Assembly (NCBI GenBank): GCA_021824845.1
Contig: JAKAJY010000029.1
Coordinates: forward strand, 1 to 5,321
Direction: 5' to 3'
From: an archaeon
GTDB taxonomy: Archaea; Thermoproteota; Nitrososphaeria; Nitrososphaerales; Nitrosopumilaceae
Length of the DNA stretch: 5,321 nucleotides
Shown in pieces: positions 1 through 4,519 of this stretch. Position numbers and translations under genes: made by a program. Position 1 is the first letter of the stretch, and each line of letters opens with the position of its first letter. The notes below the pieces were generated by a model that searched no databases, was not told the origin of the DNA, and saw only the letters and a list, made by a program, of their open reading frames with translations.

Positions 1-142
1 CATCTGTTGTGGTAACAATACTGGTAATCTCCGGCAATGGCTCATCAGTGGTGACATCAAAGAACAATGGTGCACCAGTATATGCCACCACTGGAATTAC
101 CACGCCCAGAACGATTCCAATTATGATATATTTTTTGTTCAT
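1..142 (-). CDS. Membrane-anchored or exported protein, 3' end outside window (possible DM13-family)
   Basis: The reading frame starts at ATG (142-140) and is still open at the window edge, giving 47 visible residues. They begin MNKKYIIIGIVLGVV, a short Lys pair followed by about 20 hydrophobic residues, which is a signal anchor or signal peptide. A short polar stretch with the acidic, proline-containing piece TTDEPLPEI follows. That layout (anchor, short spacer, then DEPLP-like residues) is how I remember the start of thaumarchaeal DM13 proteins, and the complete gene just upstream in the transcript does carry a DM13 domain. Placing this gene in the same family is therefore inference. No Shine-Dalgarno is visible. 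A TATA-like box 21-28 bases before the ATG suggests its own leaderless transcript. The body of the protein cannot be seen. Confidence 0.65.
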   Translation of the reverse strand, partial: MNKKYIIIGIVLGVVIPVVAYTGAPLFFDVTTDEPLPEITSIVTTTD

Positions 143-162
143 GAGGAAGTTTTAGTGTAATG

Positions 163-170
163 TATTAAAA
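163..170 (-). promoter_or_regulatory. TATA-like box for the left-edge gene
   Basis: On the minus strand this reads TTTTAATA, 21-28 bases upstream of the ATG at 142. That is the spacing expected when an archaeal TATA box drives a transcript starting at or very near the start codon. The absence of a Shine-Dalgarno in front of the ATG agrees with this. The call rests on AT-richness and spacing alone. Confidence 0.35.
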
Positions 171-184
171 CAGTTATTCCAAAT

Positions 185-304
185 CTACTCCAAATTGGAA
201 GATTTGGGCTCCGATTCACTGAATCCAATCATATCGATTCTTTTCTCTAACTCCTCGTCATCGCCCGATGGTATGATAGAAAAGCAAGATAAGAGTTTGC
301 TGGA
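185..304 (-). other. In-frame open stretch after the DM13 stop codon
   Basis: After the TAA (307-305) of the DM13 gene the same frame stays open for 39 sense codons, to a TAG at 187-185. The second half of the virtual translation looks protein-like, with acidic and polar pieces such as PSGDDEELEKRIDMIGF and SESEPKSSNLE. There is no convincing internal start: the only ATG would give 15 residues. It may be the remnant of a longer C-terminus cut off by a stop, rare readthrough, or chance, since 39 stop-free codons are not very improbable. The remainder of this 162-base gap holds only the left-edge promoter. Confidence 0.25.
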
Positions 305-925
305 TTATTCTGTTTTTATGAATTTTGCATACGCGTAATACAGATCAAATGGCTCGCTATAGATTATCAAAACATTGTAGGTGTCATGATCAACTGATGT
401 GATGTCGTAGTTTTGATCACCCTGTGACGCCTTGAGTGGGCCAATATCTATTCCAGTGTGTATTGTTCCATCTTTAGTAAGGTATAGTCTCTGGTCAATT
501 CCACTTGCCACACCAAAGTCCTGCAGTCTCAGAAATGTCATGTCGCCAGATACAAACACGGATGCGGTTCCATCCGCATCATAGCCTTTGATTCCACTCA
601 TCTGGGTCAATTTGATCATTCTTAGTTCGGTCACACCAGACTGCGCAGTCATCAAGTCCTTGTTTTCGGCCGCAAAGCTTGGATTGTTTCTTGCTTCGTC
701 CAGTATGAGGTTTCTAGTATTTGTTGGCATGTTCTGAACCAAAAAAGACTTTTGATCTTCGGATAATGCAATGAATTTCGCATATGTAAGGTCCGGCTGT
801 ATTTCAGCTAGTGCCATACCAAGTTTGTTTTGCTGTTCTGGTTGGACAAAGGATGAGGCCACCACGTAGTACGAGCCAATAAGAAATGTTCCAATTATTA
901 CTGATATGGTAACTGCCTTTAACAA
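305..925 (-). CDS. Membrane-anchored DM13-domain protein lacking the conserved cysteine
   Basis: A 206-residue protein. Residues 4-24 are a hydrophobic signal peptide or anchor. Residues 27-100 are a polar, probably helical extension, and residues 104-203 match the DM13 fold pattern: G-x-DADGTASV (114-123), the FLRLQDFGV strand (131-139), DQRLYLTKDG (144-153), KASQGDQNYDI (166-175) and the final strand VLIIYSEPF (185-193). DM13 domains are extracytoplasmic and have been proposed to act in redox through a conserved cysteine in that last strand. Here the position is Ser190 and the whole protein has no cysteine. The start is TTG (925-923), chosen because GGAGG lies 6 bases upstream and the hydrophobic segment begins directly after it; the next Met is at residue 37. 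The gene begins one base after the stop of the upstream membrane protein, so co-translation is likely. Family assignment is good; function is unknown. Confidence 0.85.
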   Translation of the reverse strand: MLKAVTISVIIGTFLIGSYYVVASSFVQPEQQNKLGMALAEIQPDLTYAKFIALSEDQKSFLVQNMPTNTRNLILDEARNNPSFAAENKDLMTAQSGVTELRMIKLTQMSGIKGYDADGTASVFVSGDMTFLRLQDFGVASGIDQRLYLTKDGTIHTGIDIGPLKASQGDQNYDITSVDHDTYNVLIIYSEPFDLYYAYAKFIKTE

Positions 926-926
926 G

Positions 927-1475
927 CTAGGCCTCCGCAGATATTGTGAATTTTGTTTTTGCGTTTACCTGCACTGCAATTCCAAAGAATGCACCCATTA
1001 CTATTCCATATACTACATGCAGTTCTAGGGAGCTGATCATTATAAGATCAGAGTTTGTCAAAAGCACTTGAGATTCTCCGGTTATTGCTCCAGACTGGAT
1101 TATCGGCATTATTACAAAAACACTAATCGGAATGAAAAAGGCAAAAAATACCACCAGTCCGATCGTGGCACCAGCCAATGCCCCCTTTTTGATGGATGTT
1201 ATGTCTAGTCTTTTGTGTGCGGTAGTGCCAATCCCAAAAACCGTGCCCATTAGGGCGGCAGTTAGCATGTGTGACACCATTCCAAGAAGTGTTGCCTCTA
1301 CTCCAGATGAGCCGATTGCGAGTCCAACTATTTTGTAAAAAGAGCCTTGACCTGAGCCCATGGAAAGATCAATTGCAAAAATGCTTACAAAAATTGCAAA
1401 TCCGCCGACTAGCCCAGCTACGCATCCAATCTTTGCTCTCTGTATGACAGAAAGCGTCGGATCAAAACTGATCAT
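927..1475 (-). CDS. Four-helix membrane protein, second of two tandem paralogs
   Basis: A 182-residue integral membrane protein that I do not recognise as a named family. Hydrophobic segments lie at about 16-35, 60-84, 97-123 and 148-170. It is clearly homologous to the gene directly upstream. Shared pieces are AGLVGGFA (20-27), FYKIVG (46-51), HMLTAAL (69-75), His87 at the end of helix 2, a PI then MP pattern in helix 3, and LHV-YG-VMG in helix 4 (His153). Cys18 is also shared. The Gly-rich helices and three conserved histidines would allow heme or metal binding, but nothing proves it. Its ATG overlaps the upstream TGA as ATGA (1475-1472) and no Shine-Dalgarno is visible, so translation is probably coupled. 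The DM13 gene follows one base after its TAG. It lacks the charged tail of its sister. Confidence 0.85.
   Translation of the reverse strand: MISFDPTLSVIQRAKIGCVAGLVGGFAIFVSIFAIDLSMGSGQGSFYKIVGLAIGSSGVEATLLGMVSHMLTAALMGTVFGIGTTAHKRLDITSIKKGALAGATIGLVVFFAFFIPISVFVIMPIIQSGAITGESQVLLTNSDLIMISSLELHVVYGIVMGAFFGIAVQVNAKTKFTISAEA
932..936 (-). promoter_or_regulatory. Strong Shine-Dalgarno GGAGG fixing a TTG start
   Basis: GGAGG on the minus strand lies inside the last codons of the upstream membrane-protein gene, 6 bases before the TTG at 925-923. It matches the anti-Shine-Dalgarno core of archaeal 16S rRNA and decides the otherwise doubtful TTG start of the DM13 gene. Confidence 0.7.
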
Positions 1476-2083
1476 GTGGATGGCCAGTGCTCACTCTCGG
1501 ACTTTTCCCACTTTTCCCTTTTTTCCTTTTTACCCTTGTCTTTCATAGAATGATCCTCATACAGCATGAATGAGCAAAACAGGCCCATCACACTTCCATA
1601 CAAAACATGCAAAATCAGCGAGCCCCACAGAATGTCATCTGAGGCCACCATGAGTGTTTTTGCGATTTCCATCTGCTCTGATGATACAAACGGTGTTCCG
1701 GATGCTTGATCTGAGATCATTGGCATCATCAAGTATAGTGTGATTGGCATGAAAAATATCGCATATACCTGAATTCCTGTTACTGCACCTCCGATGATTC
1801 CCTTTGGAATGCCAGAGATCTGTAGCATCCGGTGCAAAGTGGAGCAAATGCAAAAAATTGCGCCAATTAACGCAGCAGTTAGCATGTGAGTAAAGAATCC
1901 AAACATTATGGCAGGCAATCCGTCTAGTCCTACCATCATTCCAACAATTTTGTAAAATGTTCCAAATGGAACACCGACATCATTGTCAATCCAGAAAAAC
2001 GAGCTGAAAAGCGCAAATCCACCTACCAGTCCAGCAATACAACCCGTCTTGGCCATACGGTAGATTTCTGCACCGCTAGTCAT
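1472..2083 (-). CDS. Four-helix membrane protein with charged Lys/Glu tail, first of two tandem paralogs
   Basis: A 203-residue integral membrane protein of unrecognised family. Hydrophobic segments lie at about 13-32, 57-82, 95-120 and 150-175. Residues conserved with the next gene include Cys15, AGLVGGFA (17-24), FYKIVG (43-48), HMLTAAL (66-72), His84 and LHV-YG-VMG (His159). Unlike its sister it continues for about 25 residues past helix 4 in a Lys/Glu-rich, presumably cytoplasmic tail containing KDKGKKEKREKWEKSESE, encoded by a purine-rich repetitive tract. The start is ATG (2083-2081), preceded at only 2 bases by GGTGAT, which fits archaeal 16S rRNA although the spacing is tight. It heads the operon, with a TATA-like box 62-69 bases upstream. 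The pair most likely arose by tandem duplication. With a DM13 protein downstream it may form a membrane redox or metal-handling unit, which is inference. Confidence 0.85.
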   Translation of the reverse strand: MTSGAEIYRMAKTGCIAGLVGGFALFSSFFWIDNDVGVPFGTFYKIVGMMVGLDGLPAIMFGFFTHMLTAALIGAIFCICSTLHRMLQISGIPKGIIGGAVTGIQVYAIFFMPITLYLMMPMISDQASGTPFVSSEQMEIAKTLMVASDDILWGSLILHVLYGSVMGLFCSFMLYEDHSMKDKGKKEKREKWEKSESEHWPST

Positions 2084-2085
2084 AC

Positions 2086-2091
2086 ATCACC
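2086..2091 (-). promoter_or_regulatory. GGTGAT ribosome binding site of the first membrane-protein gene
   Basis: The minus strand reads GGTGAT, complementary to the 3' end of archaeal 16S rRNA, two bases before the ATG at 2083. The spacing is short. The alternative ATG four bases upstream meets a stop after two codons, so 2083 remains the best start. Confidence 0.45.
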
Positions 2092-2144
2092 GAAAGGAGC
2101 AACAATTTGAGTGCGTTTTTCAACTATTCAGATACGCCTCAAAC

Positions 2145-2152
2145 AAATATAA
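2145..2152 (-). promoter_or_regulatory. TATA-like box of the membrane-protein/DM13 operon
   Basis: TTATATTT on the minus strand, 62-69 bases before the ATG at 2083, is the best TATA match in the upstream gap. It would place the transcript start near 2121 and give a leader of about 38 bases, long enough to hold the GGTGAT site. No specific operator was recognised next to it. Confidence 0.45.
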
Positions 2153-2234
2153 TCATCATCATGAAAATAATGAAAATTTGTTTGATTATGCCACGAAATA
2201 AACAAAATTCGTTGAGCTTCAAATCACAAAATTC

Positions 2235-2327
2235 AGGATAGTATTGCAAGCAGTGCTATGAAACTTTAGTTTCAAGCCACGGACCCGGTACGAGCGCATC
2301 AGTGTTTTCTTTGCTTGTTGCTATCCT
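2235..2327. ncRNA. Candidate structured RNA, about 93 nt, strand uncertain
   Basis: Three inverted repeats are nested. AGGATAG (2235-2241) pairs with CTATCCT (2321-2327). After a small internal loop, GCAAGCAG (2246-2253) pairs with TTGCTTGT (2311-2318), using G-U at both ends. Inside that, GCT-A-TGAAAC (2255-2264) pairs with GTTTCA-AGC (2269-2277) across a TTTA tetraloop with one bulged A. A 30-base GC-richer stretch (2281-2310) stays mostly unpaired. The G-U pairs exist only on the plus strand, a weak hint for that orientation. A TATA-like stretch lies on the minus strand at about 2344-2355, which would favour the other. It is not a tRNA, since the T-arm and TTC loop are missing, and it fits no RNA family I know. 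Expression is unproven. Confidence 0.3.
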
Positions 2328-2444
2328 AGATTGCCCTGCGCCATCATAATCAATAAGGATGATCAGTGATGATCTGAACATTTGTCAGAATCGTACCATA
2401 CCAAAACAAACAAACGTTAAACCACCAGTATGATGTTTTTAGAT

Positions 2445-2469
2445 AAAAAACTGGCCAACTAGCACGGCC
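2445..2469 (-). terminator. GC stem plus T6 terminator of the J-domain gene
   Basis: Downstream of the J-domain stop the minus strand has GGCC, a nine-base loop, GGCC, then CAG and TTTTTT (2450-2445). The stem is short, but a GC hairpin followed by a T run suits termination. In archaea the T run alone is often sufficient. Confidence 0.5.
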
Positions 2470-2483
2470 GATGTGAATTTGCA

Positions 2484-3623
2484 TTATTTTTTCTTGAACC
2501 ACTTGAATCCAAGCTTGAATCCGGATTCTTTGTCCTTTTTGCCCATGCTATCAAGCTGCTCATATGTTATTTGCCTACCGTGTCCTACCATGTTGGATGT
2601 TTTCAGATCATGTAAACGGAAGCGTTTTCCATTTTCCAGCTTGATTATTGCGTCATCTGATAGTGCAAAACCCGAGCCCTCATCATGAAATGTTATGGTG
2701 CCGCCTGCAAGCAGTTCGATTTCGCAATTATAATTTATGGTGGTGCCAAATATGCTCAGATGCTTTGCTCGCACCTTGATGTTATTTACCAAATTGTTTG
2801 CAGCTACGGTTTCGCCATCTAGTAATACGGTTTCTCTTGCTGTGCCGACAATTACCTTACCCCTTGGTGCGCGTAGCTCAGTAAAGTGCTCCTTTGTAAG
2901 AAAGATTCCGACTCTACCGTGTGGGTCTTGGAGTGTTTCTTTTATTCCAATTACATTTCCTGCTATTATATCTCCGTTTTCTGAGAGTATCTTTGCTCCG
3001 TGTTCTATTGTGAAATTATTTTGTAATGGGTCAACCAGTATGAAGTTGCCTTTGGTTACTGTGATCTGGGTCTTGTTCTCATCGGCATATGCAAAGTACG
3101 GACTGGTGATGCTACCAGACATGTATATTGTGTCATTATATGTGAGCTGCCCTGCCCAGAACTTGCCCTTGATGGATAGTTCTCCTGTCTTTTTTCGCTC
3201 AAACTCTATTTCACCCAGTTCCTTTGAGCCAAACAGTTTGGAGCCTGTTGCATCATCACGCTGAAGAAGTGACGCCCAATCCTGAGCTACTTTCATCTCT
3301 CTTGCGACATCTCCAGATAAGACGAGGTTTCTGCGCCTTCTTTCCTCTTCAGAATCGCCCGTGTAGACCTTTGATTTTTTGAGCTTTTCATCATCAGAAT
3401 CCGGATATGCCTTGCCAAGCTTGAGGTCTTCGTATGCTTGGATGATTTTTTTGACTTTTTCCTCGTCTCCTCCCCTGTCTGAGTGATGATCCAGTATTAA
3501 TTTGCGAAATGCATCTCGAATCTCTTTTTGTGTAGAGCCCTGCTTTACGCCTAAAATATCATAATTGCTCTCAACCAAGATGATTTCTAATGGGTTTGTG
3601 TGATTATGTATTTTTTGAGCCAA
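2484..3623 (-). CDS. J-domain protein with HSD motif and long beta-rich C-terminal half
   Basis: A 379-residue soluble protein with no signal peptide. Residues 20-67 form a J-domain: NYDILGV (20-26), helix II with EIRDAFRKLILDHH (34-47) and a following helix EKVKKIIQAYEDL. J-domains stimulate Hsp70 (DnaK) ATPase through an HPD loop. Here it reads H47-S48-D49, so the proline is lost while the flanking DRGGD remains. Residues 77-125 are highly charged and probably helical. Residues 135-345 are rich in beta strands separated by Gly/Asn/Asp turns, with recurring phrases such as KGKFWAGQLTYNDTIYMSGS, HGAKILSENGDIIAGN and LLAGGTITFHDEGSG, suggesting a beta-solenoid or stacked strands. The C-terminus is basic (FKLGFKWFKKK). 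It has no zinc finger or other DnaJ region. The start is TTG (3623-3621), weakly supported because no Shine-Dalgarno lies at good spacing. Its partner or cargo is unknown. Confidence 0.85.
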   Translation of the reverse strand: MAQKIHNHTNPLEIILVESNYDILGVKQGSTQKEIRDAFRKLILDHHSDRGGDEEKVKKIIQAYEDLKLGKAYPDSDDEKLKKSKVYTGDSEEERRRRNLVLSGDVAREMKVAQDWASLLQRDDATGSKLFGSKELGEIEFERKKTGELSIKGKFWAGQLTYNDTIYMSGSITSPYFAYADENKTQITVTKGNFILVDPLQNNFTIEHGAKILSENGDIIAGNVIGIKETLQDPHGRVGIFLTKEHFTELRAPRGKVIVGTARETVLLDGETVAANNLVNNIKVRAKHLSIFGTTINYNCEIELLAGGTITFHDEGSGFALSDDAIIKLENGKRFRLHDLKTSNMVGHGRQITYEQLDSMGKKDKESGFKLGFKWFKKK

Positions 3624-3659
3624 TTTGTGAGGATTCCTTATGGTATGGTGCTCAAATTG
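3614..3659 (-). promoter_or_regulatory. Two mutually exclusive pairings around the J-domain start codon
   Basis: In the mRNA, the segment CAATTTGAGC (3659-3650) can pair in two ways. Its CAATTTG matches CAAATTG (3627-3621), which contains the TTG start codon. Its TTTGAGC matches GCTCAAA (3620-3614), immediately after the start, leaving TTG in the loop. The two share TTTG, so only one can form. One buries the start and the other exposes it. This resembles a translational switch, but the arms are only 7 bp and AT-rich, so chance is possible. Confidence 0.3.
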
Positions 3660-3664
3660 ATCGC

Positions 3665-3693
3665 ATTTTGGATCCCATAATGATCCGAAAAAT
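3665..3693 (-). other. Imperfect hairpin in the J-domain gene leader region
   Basis: On the plus strand, ATTTT-GGATC (3665-3674) faces GATCC-G-AAAAAT (3682-3693) across a seven-base loop, giving about 10 pairs with one bulged base. It lies 42-70 bases upstream of the J-domain start, in what would be the 5' leader if transcription begins at the divergent promoter region near 3711-3726. Confidence 0.3.
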
Positions 3694-3710
3694 CTGAAAT
3701 CTATTTGCTG

Positions 3711-3726
3711 ATTTCTTAATAGAAAT
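3711..3726. promoter_or_regulatory. Inverted repeat with TATA-like core between divergent genes
   Basis: ATTTCT-TAAT-AGAAAT is a perfect 6+4+6 inverted repeat. On the plus strand its centre is 20-29 bases before the ATG of the small CxxC gene (3742), the position of a TATA box for a leaderless transcript. On the minus strand it is the best AT-rich candidate upstream of the J-domain gene. It may serve as a TATA box, an operator, or both. This is inferred from symmetry and spacing. Confidence 0.35.
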
Positions 3727-3741
3727 TTTCACCATTATACT

Positions 3742-3843
3742 ATGATGAGCTCGCACAAGCCAGACCTGTCAAATGAAGCATTCTGCATTAGGTGCATATC
3801 CAGCCTAGTCAAAGAGATAAACCAATCAGAATACAGGTCATAA
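3742..3843 (+). CDS. Small CxxC protein, 33 aa
   Basis: The frame runs from ATG ATG to TAA and encodes a peptide that begins MMSSHKPDLSNEAF, carries C-I-R-C at 15-18, and continues with SSLVKEINQSEYRS. It is hydrophilic, has a knuckle-like CxxC pair that could take part in metal binding, and has a short helix-prone second half. A single CxxC gives only two ligands, so zinc binding would need a dimer, His5 or a partner. No Shine-Dalgarno is present, but a TATA-like box sits 20-29 bases upstream, fitting leaderless expression. It is divergent from the J-domain gene, 118 bases away. The composition looks like real protein rather than random translation. It is nonetheless short, I recognise no family, and it could be a chance frame. 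Confidence 0.45.
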   Translation: MMSSHKPDLSNEAFCIRCISSLVKEINQSEYRS

Positions 3844-3904
3844 ACCATATCATACCATACCAAACATAGTATTCCCTAGGGTACGAACTTTATTTGTGCC
3901 AGTC

Positions 3905-3913
3905 TTTTATTAT
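3905..3913 (+). promoter_or_regulatory. TATA-like box before the second small open frame
   Basis: TTTTATTAT lies 21-29 bases before the ATG at 3934, nearly the same spacing as for the CxxC gene. It fits a leaderless archaeal promoter. The call rests on AT-richness and distance only. Confidence 0.3.
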
Positions 3914-3933
3914 CAAAAACTCATCGTGGTATA

Positions 3934-4032
3934 ATGGCGTCGTCATATGATGAGAGATGCAGTTTAGCTGGCCCGACCTACACATGTCTTATTTTGGCAT
4001 CGGAATTTGATTACGCCATAATAAAAAATTAA
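3934..4032 (+). CDS. Possible small protein, 32 aa
   Basis: A plus-strand frame from ATG to TAA encodes a peptide starting MASSYDERCSLAGPTYTC and ending ILASEFDYAIIKN. It has two cysteines (9 and 18) and a mildly hydrophobic, acidic second half. A TATA-like box is correctly placed for a leaderless message and no ribosome binding site is seen. It converges on the roadblock-like gene, and the two TAA stops overlap within the single TTAA at 4029-4032. At this length a chance open frame is quite possible. No family is recognised. Confidence 0.25.
   Translation: MASSYDERCSLAGPTYTCLILASEFDYAIIKN
4023..4028 (-). terminator. Oligo-T terminator after the roadblock-like gene
   Basis: Immediately after the TAA (4031-4029) the minus strand reads TTTTTT, then ATTATGG. 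A T run directly behind a stop is the usual archaeal termination signal. No hairpin accompanies it. Confidence 0.5.
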
Positions 4033-4481
4033 CAGGCTAGCGGTGTTTTGATCTGCTCATCTAATAGTTGAACTTGGGACCAGATCTTTTTTGCTATTGA
4101 TCGAATGTCTGATGAATTAAACAAGATCAGGACTGCGCCGTCATTGAATGGAAACAAACATTCCGTGAAATATTCGCGCTCCATTATTGCCATTCCTAGC
4201 TTGCCGAGTTTTTCATCCAAATCCCTCATCATGGATATTTGTAGTATTCTTTGCATGAATAGAATTTCTGATTCGTGTTTTGATAGCAAGGAGAATATTG
4301 AATCATTTTTTTTTTCCATGTCTATTATTCTGCCGTTTTTGTTGATTGCGCAGATGAATACGATGTCTTGGTTATCGGATATCACATCCTTGCAGAATTG
4401 TGATACCATCTTGATTTGCCCAAAGCTTAGCAGTCCAAGCATCATTGTATGATGATGTAAAAATCGGATAAGCATATTCAC
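4029..4481 (-). CDS. Roadblock/DUF6659-like small cytosolic protein
   Basis: Up to 150 residues. From residue 25 the sequence follows a pattern I associate with small thaumarchaeal proteins of the DUF6659/roadblock-like type: an N-terminal helix with FCKDV (29-33), a strand pair IVFICAINKNGRII (40-53), a helix with SEILFMQRILQISMMRDLDEKLG split around 71-93, then AIMEREYFTECLFPFNDGAVLILFN as strands (98-122) and a C-terminal helix (125-143). Such folds usually act as dimerising scaffolds; no catalytic residues are apparent. The GTG start (4481) has GTGATC four bases upstream. ATG codons at residues 3, 13, 14 and 25 are alternatives, and Met25 would give the 126 aa more typical as I recall the family. 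The gene lies 38 bases behind the radical SAM gene, where a TATA-like stretch (about 4500-4510) leaves open its own promoter. Confidence 0.7.
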   Translation of the reverse strand: MNMLIRFLHHHTMMLGLLSFGQIKMVSQFCKDVISDNQDIVFICAINKNGRIIDMEKKNDSIFSLLSKHESEILFMQRILQISMMRDLDEKLGKLGMAIMEREYFTECLFPFNDGAVLILFNSSDIRSIAKKIWSQVQLLDEQIKTPLAC

Positions 4482-4485
4482 AATA

Positions 4486-4491
4486 GATCAC
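4486..4491 (-). promoter_or_regulatory. GTGATC ribosome binding site candidate
   Basis: GTGATC on the minus strand, four bases before GTG 4481 and ten before the ATG of residue 3, matches the GGTGATC end of the archaeal Shine-Dalgarno. It favours initiation at residue 1 or 3 over the later methionines. Confidence 0.4.
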
Positions 4492-4519
4492 AGAGGAATC
4501 AATAACATACGGAGTGCTA

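Larger units (their letters stand above)
2084..2483. other. 400-base gap without a convincing gene
   Basis: From left to right it holds the leader and promoter of the membrane operon (2084-2152), an AT-rich stretch (2153-2234), a nested inverted-repeat block (2235-2327), a stretch with one copy of the ACCATACCA motif (2395-2403), and the terminator of the J-domain gene (2445-2469). Short plus-strand open frames at 2161-2241 (26 codons) and 2359-2433 (24 codons) have no ribosome binding site, and their translations do not look like proteins. Confidence 0.6.

Noticed and set aside
1132..1548. Plus-strand open frames of 62-68 codons and a 72-codon minus frame at 1635-1853
   Set aside because: They are out-of-frame shadows of the two paralogous membrane proteins, whose mutual similarity proves the chosen frames.
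2128..2162. C/D box guide RNA on the minus strand (ATGATGA then CTGA)
   Set aside because: Only one C/D pair is present, there is no terminal stem, and it overlaps the operon's TATA-like box.
2161..2241. 26-codon plus-strand frame beginning at ATG 2161
   Set aside because: The translation is Lys/Asn/Ser-rich as expected from AT-rich noncoding DNA, there is no ribosome binding site, and its 3' end runs into the inverted-repeat block.
2235..2328. tRNA, suggested by a 7-bp closing stem followed by an A
   Set aside because: No T-arm with a TTC loop, no anticodon arm at the right distance, and the inner helices do not match a cloverleaf on either strand.
2359..2433. 24-codon plus-strand frame beginning at ATG 2359
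   Set aside because: Very short, no promoter or ribosome binding site, and it spans a copy of the ACCATACCA motif that also occurs in other gene-free stretches.
2737..3264. 175-codon plus-strand open frame
   Set aside because: It lies antisense to the J-domain protein, whose own frame has a clear domain; the plus-strand translation has no recognisable motif and no start signal.
3874..3881. CCCTAGGG palindrome
   Set aside because: An eight-base palindrome without neighbouring arms, a T run or a recognised binding-site context is not enough to call a site.
3926..3990. tRNA-like D-arm text (GTGGTATAATGGC)
   Set aside because: No acceptor stem or T-loop consensus follows, so the resemblance is limited to one short segment.
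4105..4452. 115-codon plus-strand open frame
   Set aside because: It is the antisense shadow of the roadblock-like gene, which has a family-like pattern and a ribosome binding site candidate.
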